DNA of 64,000 bases. It comes from Chaenocephalus aceratus (lineage: Eukaryota > Chordata > Actinopteri > Perciformes > Channichthyidae). A model generated the notes under the pieces. The model was not told the origin of the DNA, ran no database searches, and saw only the letters and a list, made by a program, of their open reading frames with translations. The stretch covers positions 166,311-230,310 of the forward strand of contig JAMFTG010000197.1 in the NCBI GenBank assembly GCA_023974075.1, written 5' to 3'. Positions 42,501 to 54,500 of the stretch are shown here, one piece after another; the first letter of the stretch is position 1; every line of letters starts with the position of its first letter. The position numbers and the translations under genes are program-made.

Positions 42501-45500
42501 AGTCAATATGAGAGCCCACTTACCACATACTAAACAAATATTAACGTACTGTGTACTTATACTTATGGGGGGGTGTGGGGGGTGTCCGACAACTCAATAT
42601 GGGGTCCCACTTACCAAATATTTGTAATGATGTTGGGGGGGGGGGGGGGGGTGTCCCGTCAACTCAATATGGGGTCCCACTTCCCAAATATTTTTTACCA
42701 TGTACTTATACTTATGGGGGGGGGGGGGTGTCTGGGAATCTGAAGTATGGAAACTTAAACCCACCCATAATTTATTTTTCAATAACATTTAAAATTTGTC
42801 ACATAATCCTGATTTACGTGAATAGTCTGAGAGGCTAGTGCTGGAGAAGAATGAGCAAATCGGAAACAATTCCAAAAATGTGCTTGGCGCTCCGAGCCTT
42901 TGAGAGTGTGTTGTTAGCTTGTGTGGAACCCGCTTGCAAAATATGGGGATCCTGCGACCTTCCACAAGGTCAAAACGAGGTCAGAGGTCACGTGTTGTCA
43001 TGCCGTACTGTGCCCTATGAGTGTACAGCAGGACCATATGCACAGCAGGACCATATGCACCTATATGTACATAAATAAATGTACGAGGCGGAACAGTGTA
43101 CGGCAAAGGAATATAGGGCATAAATACGGTAATGGGCGCCTAAAATCGGGTCGAGGGGTCGAGGTCGCGACCCCCGGTAGCGCCGGGACCCCGGCGAGAC
43201 CTCGCGGGGTCCGAAGATTTTACAAACGTGGAGGGGCGTGTGTAAAAATGGGAGTTAGCGGAGGCTCCGGCTGCAAGTGTCCGGCAGCTCCATAATATGG
43301 CCCTTTCGGACATCCCAAGAGATCAGTCCAGCTACTTTTGGGAAGAGGCGCTGGAGCAGCCACTACTGCCGCTAGCTGCTGCACAGTAGCCGTTAGCTGC
43401 TGTAGCTGCACAGCTAAATAGGTTAGCGTCTGGTCGTGTGTAGAGTTAGCATAATGAGCCTCAGTGGCCAGGGAGGCTATTGAGGCTTCCTGCCTCTGGA
43501 CAGCGTCCTCAACTCTCTCAAAATGGTCTCTAGGTGAAGAGGAGTGCGCTGGGTCCATGTTCTGGCCAGATCGTTCTGTCACAATCTTATGAAGGACCCA
43601 AATGCAGCACTTGAGAAACCACGGAGTATTGGTATGTACTTTATTGGTAATAATACCAGAGCAGAGGAATACCGGATGATGTACAGGCAAACGAACCGGA
43701 GGACAGCGGGCAGAAGGTGAGTCAGGGCCGGGCAGAGGGTCAGGGAGCAGGCAAGGCGGTCAGCGTAGGTACAGGCAGGGTCAGACAGCAGGCAAGGCAG
43801 GATAGTCCAAGGACAGGCAGGATCAGGGATCAGGCAGAGCAGGCAGGTCGGGGACAGGCATGGTCGGAACCGGGTAGGCAATCTGGTGACAAACGCGTGA
43901 AAGACTAACATGAAGGCAAAGTACGATCTGGCAACGGGTGTGTGTCTGGTGAGGGTTTAAATACTGGAAGTGAAGCTAATGGGTGCAGAAGAGAAAGAGA
44001 GTGAGCAAAAACGTGGATCTGGTTAACAGGTGAGACAAGTGAATGGAAAACTACTGGTGAAAGATGGAGCAGACTGTGACAGTTAGAGCCAATAGAATCG
44101 AAGGGGGGTTGTCACATACACACCAACGTTACCAAAAAAAGGTGGGGGCTTTTTGCACACAGTTTTGCATCAGAGTGAAGCTGTCTCTAGCTCTGACATC
44201 TGGAAACGGGAAAGCAGGTTTATTGCTTATGGATAATCAGAAATCATTTAAAAGTGACACAGACACATTGGATTAACCTATGGATTAACTTCAGCAGCGT
44301 TTTTATCGTTTTAATGCATTGAAGACAACTTTTGACCAGACAAACGACCAAGGTAGGCCAAGTTGCCGGTTTTAGGCTACCTAGCGCAACAGGTTTTGAT
44401 GTCTGTTCTTGTTAATATCTCTTGCGAGTTCTTATCATAAAGTGATAATGTGTGTACCGATCGATCTGTGTCTTCTCGCGATGCGAATCCATGGATTGGA
44501 TGCCCAAAAAAATATAAATAATAAGGGTTTTATGAGTGAGTTTCTGTGCAGTAATGCGTTTGCTAATTCAGAGGCTGAGCGTTAGCACTGTGTGGTTTAA
44601 AAAAGAAAAGAAAAAAAAGATCAGTTTTGCTGAATTTCTTAACGTTACATGGATATAAAACATTCATAGTTTATTAAATATTAAGATGCCATCAGACACT
44701 GTTTCCTGCAGATGATGCGTTTTTTTTCCCCCCGGTACCGGGGGGAAGGGGCTTAACAGGTTAAACAACAACAAACGTTGACAGACCTGCTCCACAAAGT
44801 GATGAGATACACAATCAATCACAACATAATTATAAGTATTTATTGCCTTTGTAAAGGAATATTACAAATAGATTATTTTAATTCTTTGAGATAAGCTATT
44901 GAAGAAGTTATTCCAACGTTAACCAAAACACAAACCGTCTGTGTCAGTTATACAACACAAAAGGCTGCTGCTCAAGCTGTAACATGTGGCTGGTAGGGAT
45001 GAGATCACGTTGTCTTGGCAGTGACTCATCTCAGCAGGTATTTCAGGTCTGTGTGATGTGTTTAACATTAAAGCCATCCGTTTTCCGCAGACAGAAAGAC
45101 ATGCTGAGAGAGAATCATACAAAACCACAAAGAGCGATCTGAAGATTTACAGTTCAGGTAGATCTTATTCTCCTCCAAGCACGAGAAGGTTTGAGAAGAG
45201 GAGCAGTGTGGTGTGGAAACAGCTGTGGTTTAAACCAGTGTTTAGTCTGATGGTGAGCACATGGCCTTACCTCCTTCTTAGGGACGTTTTCTGCAGCAGA
45301 TGTATATCCAGTGTTTGCTCCTCTCTGACCGGGGGTCGTAGGAACACCAGAATCTTGCCCTTTATCCGCAGAAGCAGAACCCTTTTAATGACATCCCAGA
45401 CCAGGCCAAAGAGAGAGAGGTGAGGCACCTTCACCACCACGTGAGTGCGTGTGACCTCCAGCAGCTCCAAGATGCTTAGGCCTTCATCAGTGATGTGGAC

Positions 45501-48500
45501 GACAGACAGCAGGCCGTCCAGGAGCAGCGCTGTGGAGCAAAGAGCTGGTCATCTGTTGCATTGCTGCTGAAACAGTTTCATCATATTCAATGTCCCACCA
45601 CTTTAGCTCAGAGCTATTGTTCATCTAATGTCATTCACTTTGGAGCCTCACTAGGATGTACCAGTTTATATCCTTCACCTTTTATTCTAATGTTTCATTA
45701 TTGTTCCGCCCCCCTGTTATCTTTCTGGATGTGAGCATTTGCTGTTATGCATAAACTTTATTCATTATTTTTTATTCACAAGACTGCTGAAATGTTTTAA
45801 TCTGCTGCCAGAACAGCTTGACTGTGTCCGCTCTCATGTCTGAGTGATTCTCTAGATGTGTGAAGAGTTTTCTAAAGCTTTTAGGGTGTAGGAAGTCTAA
45901 CTTATAAATGTTGTTGTCTGTTGTTTTGTTTTGTCCATGGTTCAGCCAGACTGACAATGTAAAGAGCAGAAAGAGCAACAGATGAATAACAAAGTAAGAA
46001 TTCATCAAACTGCTTAGCATCACAACAGTAACAGAGAGTTAGCGTTGAGTTAGCACTCTTAGCAGCTGAGCATGCTGTGGACTGACCAATCACAGTTTAA
46101 ATCTCTTTAATATTACAGTGAGGAGACTGCAGAGGGCCCATAGAAAAACTAACTCAGTATTTAGAGCTGCATTGCATCGTATGCTTCAATAATGATGTCA
46201 TGCAACACATCGACTAAATGGATGTTTTATAATGTCATTTTTTCTTTTGAAACAGATGTGGTGCCTGAATTATATTGTTGCTATATTTGTTAAACTAGTT
46301 TAATAAAGCTGCTTTATAACTCTTGAACGCTAGTGAATAGTATAAAGTGCTAATCATTGAATAAGTGTATTTGTTAACACTAGATGTCTTTACCATCTTC
46401 TGTCTCGCTGTGTGGCAGGTGGAGCTGGCAGATGGCAGCTTCATCAGAACTCTTCACCTCGAACAGCGGCCCTGCTGCCTGCTTGCCAGCTGATTGGAGG
46501 CGGCTCTCCTCCCAAGAGACCGTCCTGTACAGAACCTCCGCCTCCTGAGCCATGACGAACACCAGGCCAGTCGAAGCACACTGGAACTCACCTGGACCAG
46601 GACACCTGAACCTGTAGACACGCAGGGGACAAGTTACTACACCAAGCCTTCACTGGCCTGTGTTCTGACTGACAGGTGTTCATCCAGCTGGAGTCTGACC
46701 TGCAGGAGGGTTTGTTGAAAGATCTGAAACACCTGATGATTACAGGAACATCACTGAAGATGTATCCACATGCATCAGGATGTGTGTGTAAACACATTTT
46801 CATTAAATTAAAAAATTCAGCCTTGGTTCCAAATTTGTCTCATGGATAGCATTGTTATACTCTTCACCCAAGGCTTCAGTGAGTACTAACGGGATAAGTT
46901 CTCAATATTTTACACTAGGTAGAGGTACTCGCCAGGGTTGCCCTCTAAGCCCGTTACTATTCGCTATGGCAATCGAACCACTATCAATTGCGCTTAAATC
47001 GTCCAGCTTTACACAAGGAATTACCAGATATGGCTCTGAACACATACTCTCGTTATACGCTGACGATTTACTATTGTTCATTTCTAACCCTATATCTACC
47101 ATTCCTCAGATAATAGATCTGTTAACCCGATTCGGAACCTTCTCAGGGTACAAGCTAAACTTTTCCAAGAGTGAGTGTTTCCCCGTAAATGACCTGGCCC
47201 TTCAGATTCCCGATAGACTCTTCACCTTCAAGATGTCTAGGAGTAATTTTAAGTATTTAGGCGTGAATATAAGTGGAAAACTCTCAGACCTTTACAAAGA
47301 TAACTTCCCACCACTAATTGACAAGCTCAAATATGATTTGGAAAGGTGGAATAATTTACATTTAACTATTGCTGGGAGGGTAAACTGTATCAAAATGAAC
47401 GTCCTCCCTCGCTTTCTGTACCTCTTTCAATGTCTGCCAGTCTTCCTACCAAAATCACTTTTTCGTAAAATAGACAAACTAATCTCCTCTTTTTTATGGC
47501 AAGGGAAGACACCTAGAATTAGGAAAGAGCTTTTACAAAGGCATAGATCTACAGGAGGATTAGCACTTCCAAATATAAGACACTACTATTGGGAAGCCAA
47601 TATCCACAAAATAATTCTATGGACTAAGGAACCAACATTGAGTTGGTGTGAGCTTGAAGCCAAATCCTGTCCTAATACCTCACTCTTGGCTTTGCTTACA
47701 TCTAAATTACCCAGCCGGCCAACTCAATATTCGAATAACCCGATTGTTGTTTCCACCCTAAGAATTTGGTCCCAATTCAGAAAGGCTCATGGACTCTGTG
47801 GTTCCTCTATACATAGTCCCATTTGCAACAACCATCTCTTTCTCCCCCCTTACACTGATGGGGCCTTCTCTATGTGGCAGAGAGTAGGTCTTATAAGAGT
47901 AAGGCAAATGTCAGCCTTAGAGACGGAGGTACCGTGGAACTTGCCCTTCAGATGTACGCATGTCCGCTCAATGGAAATGCGATGTCAACCTCCGATGTCA
48001 AGTACCTGTCAGCGACTGGACCGACTATGGGTGCCGATGGGCGGACGATAAAGCACCGCAAAATACACCCCCTTCAAGTGTTGCCAGGGGCACGAGAATA
48101 CCCTCCATGGAGGGTGGGTGCTGCTGCTGTGAAAGAGGCCGACTATGGGTGCCGATGAGCGGACGATAAAGAACTGCAAAATACACCTCTTTTCTGACTC
48201 CCCAGGGGCATTAAGTTCTGGAGGGTGTGAACATCTGGGTTTAGTCCGTTGGGGAGTGCTTAATTCCGGGGTTCGGGGGTCTCATGTTATGGAAGTTATG
48301 GATGATTCTCGAAAAACGGCTAAGTGCCAACGGGGGAGGGTGAAAGTCCTGTATACCCTGAGTAATCTTCCCCGACTTCAGACACTATTCCTGGGTAACA
48401 AAGTCACCCTGCTCGGGTCGTCCAAATGTGGAATGAAATGGACAGATTCCTGTAATTTTCAATCACTTTGATGGGAGTCGTGAGGTGTTTTTGAAAGGGC

Positions 48501-51500
48501 CATATCTCCCTTAAAATTCACATCAAATCATACCCAGCTTTCACACATGATTGCTGGGTAATAAATCCATGTGCACCCTGCATTTAAAGTAATCTTCCCC
48601 GGCTTTCAGACACTAATTCCTGGGTAACAAAGTCACCCTGGACCGGTATCAAATGTGAATGAAATGTACAGATTCCTGTACATTTCATGCATTTTTATTG
48701 GGAGTCATCAGGTGTTGGATGAAATGGCCATATCTTGCTTAAATTCACATCAAAACTTACCCAGCTTTCACACACTAATTGCTGTGTAATAGAGCCATGT
48801 GTACCCTGCATTTAAAGTAATCTTCCCCAGCTTTCAGACACTAATCCTGGGTAACAAAGTCACCCTGGACCGGTCATCAAATGTGATTGAAATGGACAGA
48901 TTCCTGTACATTTCATGCATTTTTAATGGGGTCGTCGAATGTGGATGAAATGTACAGATTCCTGTACATTTCATGCCTTTTAATGGGTCGTCGAATGTGA
49001 TTGAAATGGACAGATTCCTGTACATTTCATGCATTTTTAATGGGTAGTCGTCAGTATATGGAGCTTAACCCATAATTCCCGGAGGTTCCAGGCCGAATTT
49101 GGAAGCTCATAGGCGGCCCTGCCATGCGTCCCCACCCGTGGAAAGAAAAAAAAAGTAAAGAAACGGTCAATTCTATAGTTAAAATAATCAAAAAATGAAG
49201 TTTTTGAAAATTCTGTAAAAACGGCTAAGTGCCAACGGGGGAGGGGGTCCAAGTCTTCGGCGCTTCGGGACGAAGCCCGGAGACTTTTCCACTCCCCGTT
49301 GCAATTTACAACGGAGAGGGGAAACCAGAGCTCCCCTCCTCCGTCCAAAAAATTCATTCATCTTTTCCAAGCTACCATCTGCACGAAATCGGAAACCCGG
49401 TTTTTGAGAGCACTTAGAAAAAAACGAGCTATTTTCACATGATGGGGAAATCATGGAGGAATGTATCCGCCTCAGGAGCACTTTGGATCGGATGAAATTG
49501 TTGCCAAGAGGACCCCCAATCCTGGTTCTCACAAAACTTTAAGTTTTCAAACTGGTGTCTGGAGGAATGCAAGGGGAGTTATCAGGGGACTCTACCCGCC
49601 TCAAGGGGCACTATTCTGGGATACATTTTATCCATTTTCACCCCTTTTTATGGTTCTTCCAAAAAGTTAACTTATACTTTTTCTGACTCTGGAGGAAGGT
49701 AGGGGAGTTGTCAGGGGACTCTACCCGCCTTATGGAACACTATTTTCGGATACAATTTATCCATTTTCACCCTTTTCTATGGTTCTTCCAAAAAGTTAAC
49801 TTATACTCTTTCTGACTCTGGCCAGCAGATGAAAACACCCCGCCTCTCCACCCCTTCCGAGGGACGAGGGAACCGTGCGGGGGTCTGCTGGAGGCCACTG
49901 CCGGGTGCTCCGTCCTGCGCCTCACCGGGACCCTGACTCCAGCGCGGTGTGGCGGCCCTGGCCGTCCCCCGTGCGCCCTCTGGGTACCTGACTCCCCTGC
50001 CTCCTCCGGGGGCAGGTGAGAGGGGTTCAATGCCTCCCCGGAGGATACTGTTCCCCCGGCAACCCGCCAGCAGATGAAAACACCCGCCTCTCCACCCCTT
50101 CCGAGGGACGAGGGAACCGTGCGGGGGTCTGCTGGAGGCCACTGCCGGGTGCTCCGTCCTGCGCCTCACCGGGACCCTGACTCCAGCGCGGTGTGGCGGC
50201 CCTGGCCGTCCCCCGTGCGCCCTCTGGGTACCTGACTCCCCTGCCTCCTCCGGGGGCAGGTGAGAGGGGTTCAATGCCTCCCCGGAGGATACTGTTCCCC
50301 CGGCAACCCGCCAGCAGATGAAACACCCGCCTCTCCACCCCTTCCGAGGACGAGGGAGGGAACCGTGCGGGGGTCTGCTGGAGGCCACTGCCGGGTGCTC
50401 CGTCCTGCGCCTCACCGGGACCCTGACTCCAGCGCGGTTGTGGCGGCCCTGGCCGTCCCCCGTGCGCCCTTCTGGGTACCTGACTCCCCTGCATCCTCCG
50501 GGGGCAGGTGAGAGGGGTTCAATGCCTCCCCGGAGGATACTGTTCCCCCGGCAACCCGCCAGCAGATGAAAACACCCGGCCTCTCCACCCCTTCCGAGGG
50601 ACGAGGGAACCGTGCGGGGGTCTGCTGGAGGCCCACTGCGGGTGCTCCGTCCTGCGCCTCACCGGGACCCTGACTCCAGCGCGGTGTGGCGGCCCTGGCC
50701 GTCCCCCGTGCGCCCTCTGGGTACCTGACTCCCCTGCCTCCTCCGGGGGCAGGTGAGAGGGTTCAATGCCTCCCCGGAGGATACTGTTCCCCCGGCAACC
50801 CGCCAGCAGATGAAAACACCCGCCTCTCCACCCCTTCCGAGGGACGAGGGAAACGTGCGGGGGTCTGCTGGAGGCCACTGCCGGGTGCTCCGTCCTGCGC
50901 CTCACCGGGACCCTGACTCCAGCGCGGTGTTGTGGCGGCCTCGCCCTGGCCGTCCACCCTCTGGGTACCTGACTCCCCCGGGGGCAGGTGAGAGGGGTTC
51001 AATGCCTCCCTGGGGGACGGAACGCACCGAGGTACTATCCCACGTTCGTACCGAAGGGTATCCTTTGGGAGAACCCAGGACTCTGGAGGAACGTGAGGGG
51101 AGATTACAGGGATTCTCTGCCCGCCTAACGAGTGCTAAATGGGACACCGCACAATGATGCAAATGAAAACAAACACCGATTTGAAAATAAGCTGAGTGCA
51201 TCTTTCGTGAGTCTTTTCACGCTTCCTTCTTTTTTACCCACGATTCTGGTGGACATTTTCCCGGTACGAAATGCTCAAGAATACAGGTCGGATGGCGGTC
51301 CGTTGTCCGATCTGTAATAGTTCCTACCTCGCCCTGAGCAAGCACCTGCAGAGGCGCCATGGTGTGCGTAACTTGGTTGAAAGAAAAATTCTGCTGTTGT
51401 TGGCCAACGGACGGACCAACATTAGGCTCCATCCCTGTACCATCTGGGATGCGAGTACCGGTGGCACAAGGCTGGATCGCCACTTGGCCAGAGACCATGT

Positions 51501-54500
51501 TGAGCTGGCCCGGGAGGAACTACATGTGGTTCAAAATAAACTGAAAATGACAGTGGCCAAGAAGGAGCTTTATGAACTCCGAATGACAAACCCCACCATA
51601 GAAATGATTACCGCTTGGGCTGTTGACATGGTGGCAGACGACGATATACTGTCACAACCTCCACCCTTGTCCCCGGTGAATGAATGTGACAACCCGGACT
51701 GCAAAGAATGGAGGCTGGAGGCAAACGCAGTGAGGGCTCAGCGGGACATATATGCTGCTGAGGTGAAATCCCTGCGCTGCAAGTTGCAGCAGAGGATAAA
51801 GCACAAGCGACAGAGGATGGATCAGCGGGCCGGGGACATGCCCACGTTCGATGGGGAGGAACGAGAGCGGGTCATTTGAAGAACGACCCCGAACAGAGTC
51901 GACACCAACGAGGCTGTCCAAGTCGAAAGGTCCCTCCTGCAGCAAGTCTCCCATTCCCCGCCTGCAGCGAGTCCCCCACTGGCTCTCACACACATTCATC
52001 CAGCTCCTCAAGCCTTCATCCATGCATACCGAGGCCTCGTCAACCTCCCCTCCCATCCATTCCCCCCTGGTTCCGGGGCAGGGGCCGGGGAAATATAATG
52101 CGGGACATCACATTCCACGGGTCATGGGTAAGGTGTGTTGGCTATGTGACACATGCAGTTTCTGTAACACACGATGTGTTGTCATTACGTACTGTTTATA
52201 TTTCACAGAGGAGTATCTTCAAGGATACCGGGAGCATTATGCAGGGTATCGACCCCACCAGTGAGGCTCCAGGAAAACACAGTTTCCAAACTGAGCAGAG
52301 TGAAGTCGTTTCCTAAGTTTCATGGCTCACGGGTTCAATCGCCTGTCTGACTGGCTCTTTTGAGGGATCTCAAGAGGATACGTGCGTGGTCCCGGAGCCT
52401 GATGAAGTCAAGCCTTCAGGTCACGACCTCCGACTTCTACATCAAGAATATATCACACTTTCTCAAGTACATGGCCGCACACACCGTGCAAGGGGAGCAG
52501 GCTGAGCCAAACCGACATGATTTTAATCAAACGGGAAGTAGTTGCCATATTGAAGTCTCTGAAGAGAAAAGTAGTTCTCCACCAGATGCAAGTGAAGCGT
52601 GACAAGATGGAAGGTCTGCCGAGCCACAACGACCTAATGACATGCTTGACTTCGACCACCACTCGCATCCCTCAGCTCCTGGATGTGATGGCCAGCAATC
52701 CGACTACCGCAACCCGGACCCTGCTCTATGGGTATATGACTCTTCATTGGAGCTGCATTTACGGCCATCGTCCGGGGGTCTACTCCAACATGACCAACGC
52801 CGAGGTCCGAAAGGGATGGATGAAGAGGTGGCTGGAAATCAAGGGTACGCTGACCTGCACCCAGAGCCGTTACTTTCTATACACAGAGGGGAAGAACCCG
52901 TCCAGGAACCTTGCCTACTCCCTGAGGTTGGCATGGGCTGATGTGGGGCTCCACGGTCCCATTAACTTCACCGACCTCCGCACAGTCCACGCCGATAATG
53001 CGAAGAGGTTTCAAGACAAAGGCAACCGCCAACGAGTGAGTGATTTCATGTGTCACAACACTGCAACTGCGGACAAATTTTACGCGAATAATCCTTCTTT
53101 GAAGGAGGCTGCGGACATTCGGTTGCTCTTCACAGAGTCACTGCAAGCAGCGGCGGCGGCATCGACAGCAGTAGCAGCGGGAAATGAAGACACTTTTTGC
53201 GGGTATTGACATCGACAGTGACATCTCTGGAGAGGAGCACAGCCCGGCTCCCTACCAAGACTCCCTACCAAGACATGTCAACGCTTGGCGAGCGACGAGG
53301 GACCAGTCACTGTCCGAACACAGCCCCTCAGACATGGGTGAAGAGAGGGTGCCATACTCTGCCCCAACTTCACCCACTTTTGCCAGTGATCAACTTGTAA
53401 ATATGCAGTGTGTTGTTGTAATCAGTCCCCTTCTAAATACTCTAAATCCTGTGTGAATGTATTTATTACTGTCAATATTACTGTAAATAAAGTTTGTTAA
53501 AATTACTAGTCTTCTGTTTTTAAAGCCCACTATGGGTTTATTTCCTTCAAGATCTCCAGGGGCACGATATTCTGGTTCTGGTGGTAGCATGGAGGTGTTT
53601 AGTCCGAGTGAGGAGTGCTCAAGTGTGGGATGATTTGTAAGGTAGAAGAGGGTAAAAAAAGTTAAAGTGTGAACCTCCAGCAGGGCAGGTGGTGCTGTGA
53701 AGAAGGCCGACTATGGGTGCCGATGGGCGGACGGTAAAGCACCGCAAAAGTAGACCCCCTTTAAGTGTTGCCAGGGGCACAAGAAAAATCCTCCACTGGA
53801 GGGTGGGTGGTGCTGCTGTCAAGAAGGCCGACTATGGGTGCCGATGGGCGGACGGCAAAGCACCGCAAAGTAGACCCCCTTTAATTGTTGCCAGGGGCAC
53901 AAGAAAAATCCTCCACTGGAGGGTGGGTGGTGCTGCTGTCAAGAAGGCCGACTATGGGTGCCGATGGGCGGACGGTAAAGCACCGCAAAGTAGACCCCCT
54001 TTAAGTGTTGCCAGGGGCACGAGAAAAATCCTCCACTGAAGGGTGGGTGGTGCTGCTGTCAAGAAGGCCGACTATGGGTGCCGATGGGCGGACGGTAAAG
54101 CACCGCAAAGTAGACCCCCTTTAAGTGTTGCCAGGGGCACGAGAAAAATCCTCCATGGAGGTTGGGTGCTGCTGCTGTCAAGAAGGCCGACTATGGGTGC
54201 CGATGGGCGGACGGTAAAGCACCGCAAAGTAGACCCCCCTTTAAGATTCCCAGGGGCACGAGATTCTTGAGGGTGTGATCATCTTGGTTTAGTCCGTGGG
54301 GGAGTGCTTAAGTTCGGGGGCCCGGGGACCCAAGGTGTGCGAGGTTCTGGAAGTACGCATGTCAGGGAGAGATCCTGGAGCTCCTTAGTCCGTGTTTTGG
54401 GGGTCTTGGAGCGGCCACAGAGAGGTCCTTTTCCCCGGGGTATTTCATGGAAGTCTGAAATAACCTGTTTGCTCATGTCAGGGAGAGATGCTGGGGCTGC

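Larger units (their letters stand above)
37879..44081 (-). mobile_element. Ty3/gypsy chromovirus-type LTR retrotransposon, 6.2 kb
   Basis: Two ~505-bp direct LTRs with TGTCAC...GTGACA ends are flanked by the 5-bp duplication GTTAG (37874-37878, 44082-44086). On the minus strand the order is gag, protease region, reverse transcriptase, RNase H, integrase and chromodomain. A G-run polypurine tract (38388-38396) adjoins the 3' LTR. The LTRs differ at roughly 20-25 places by eye, and the frames are broken, so it is an old dead copy. The middle of gag is replaced by a G-rich repeat insertion. Confidence 0.95.
37717..44760. mobile_element. piggyBac-like MITE (TTAA TSD) carrying a gypsy insertion
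   Basis: TTAA at 37713-37716 and 44761-44764 flanks the inverted ends CCTGTTA and TTAACAGG. Without the gypsy element it would be ~0.84 kb and non-coding. Subterminal similarity beyond the ends is weak, so the family call rests on TTAA and the ends. Confidence 0.6.

Noticed and set aside
49767..50905. Long minus-strand ORFs (up to 204 codons) over the GC-rich array
   Set aside because: They repeat with the 245-bp unit, occur in several frames and strands, and show no domain; they are products of a GC-rich tandem repeat.
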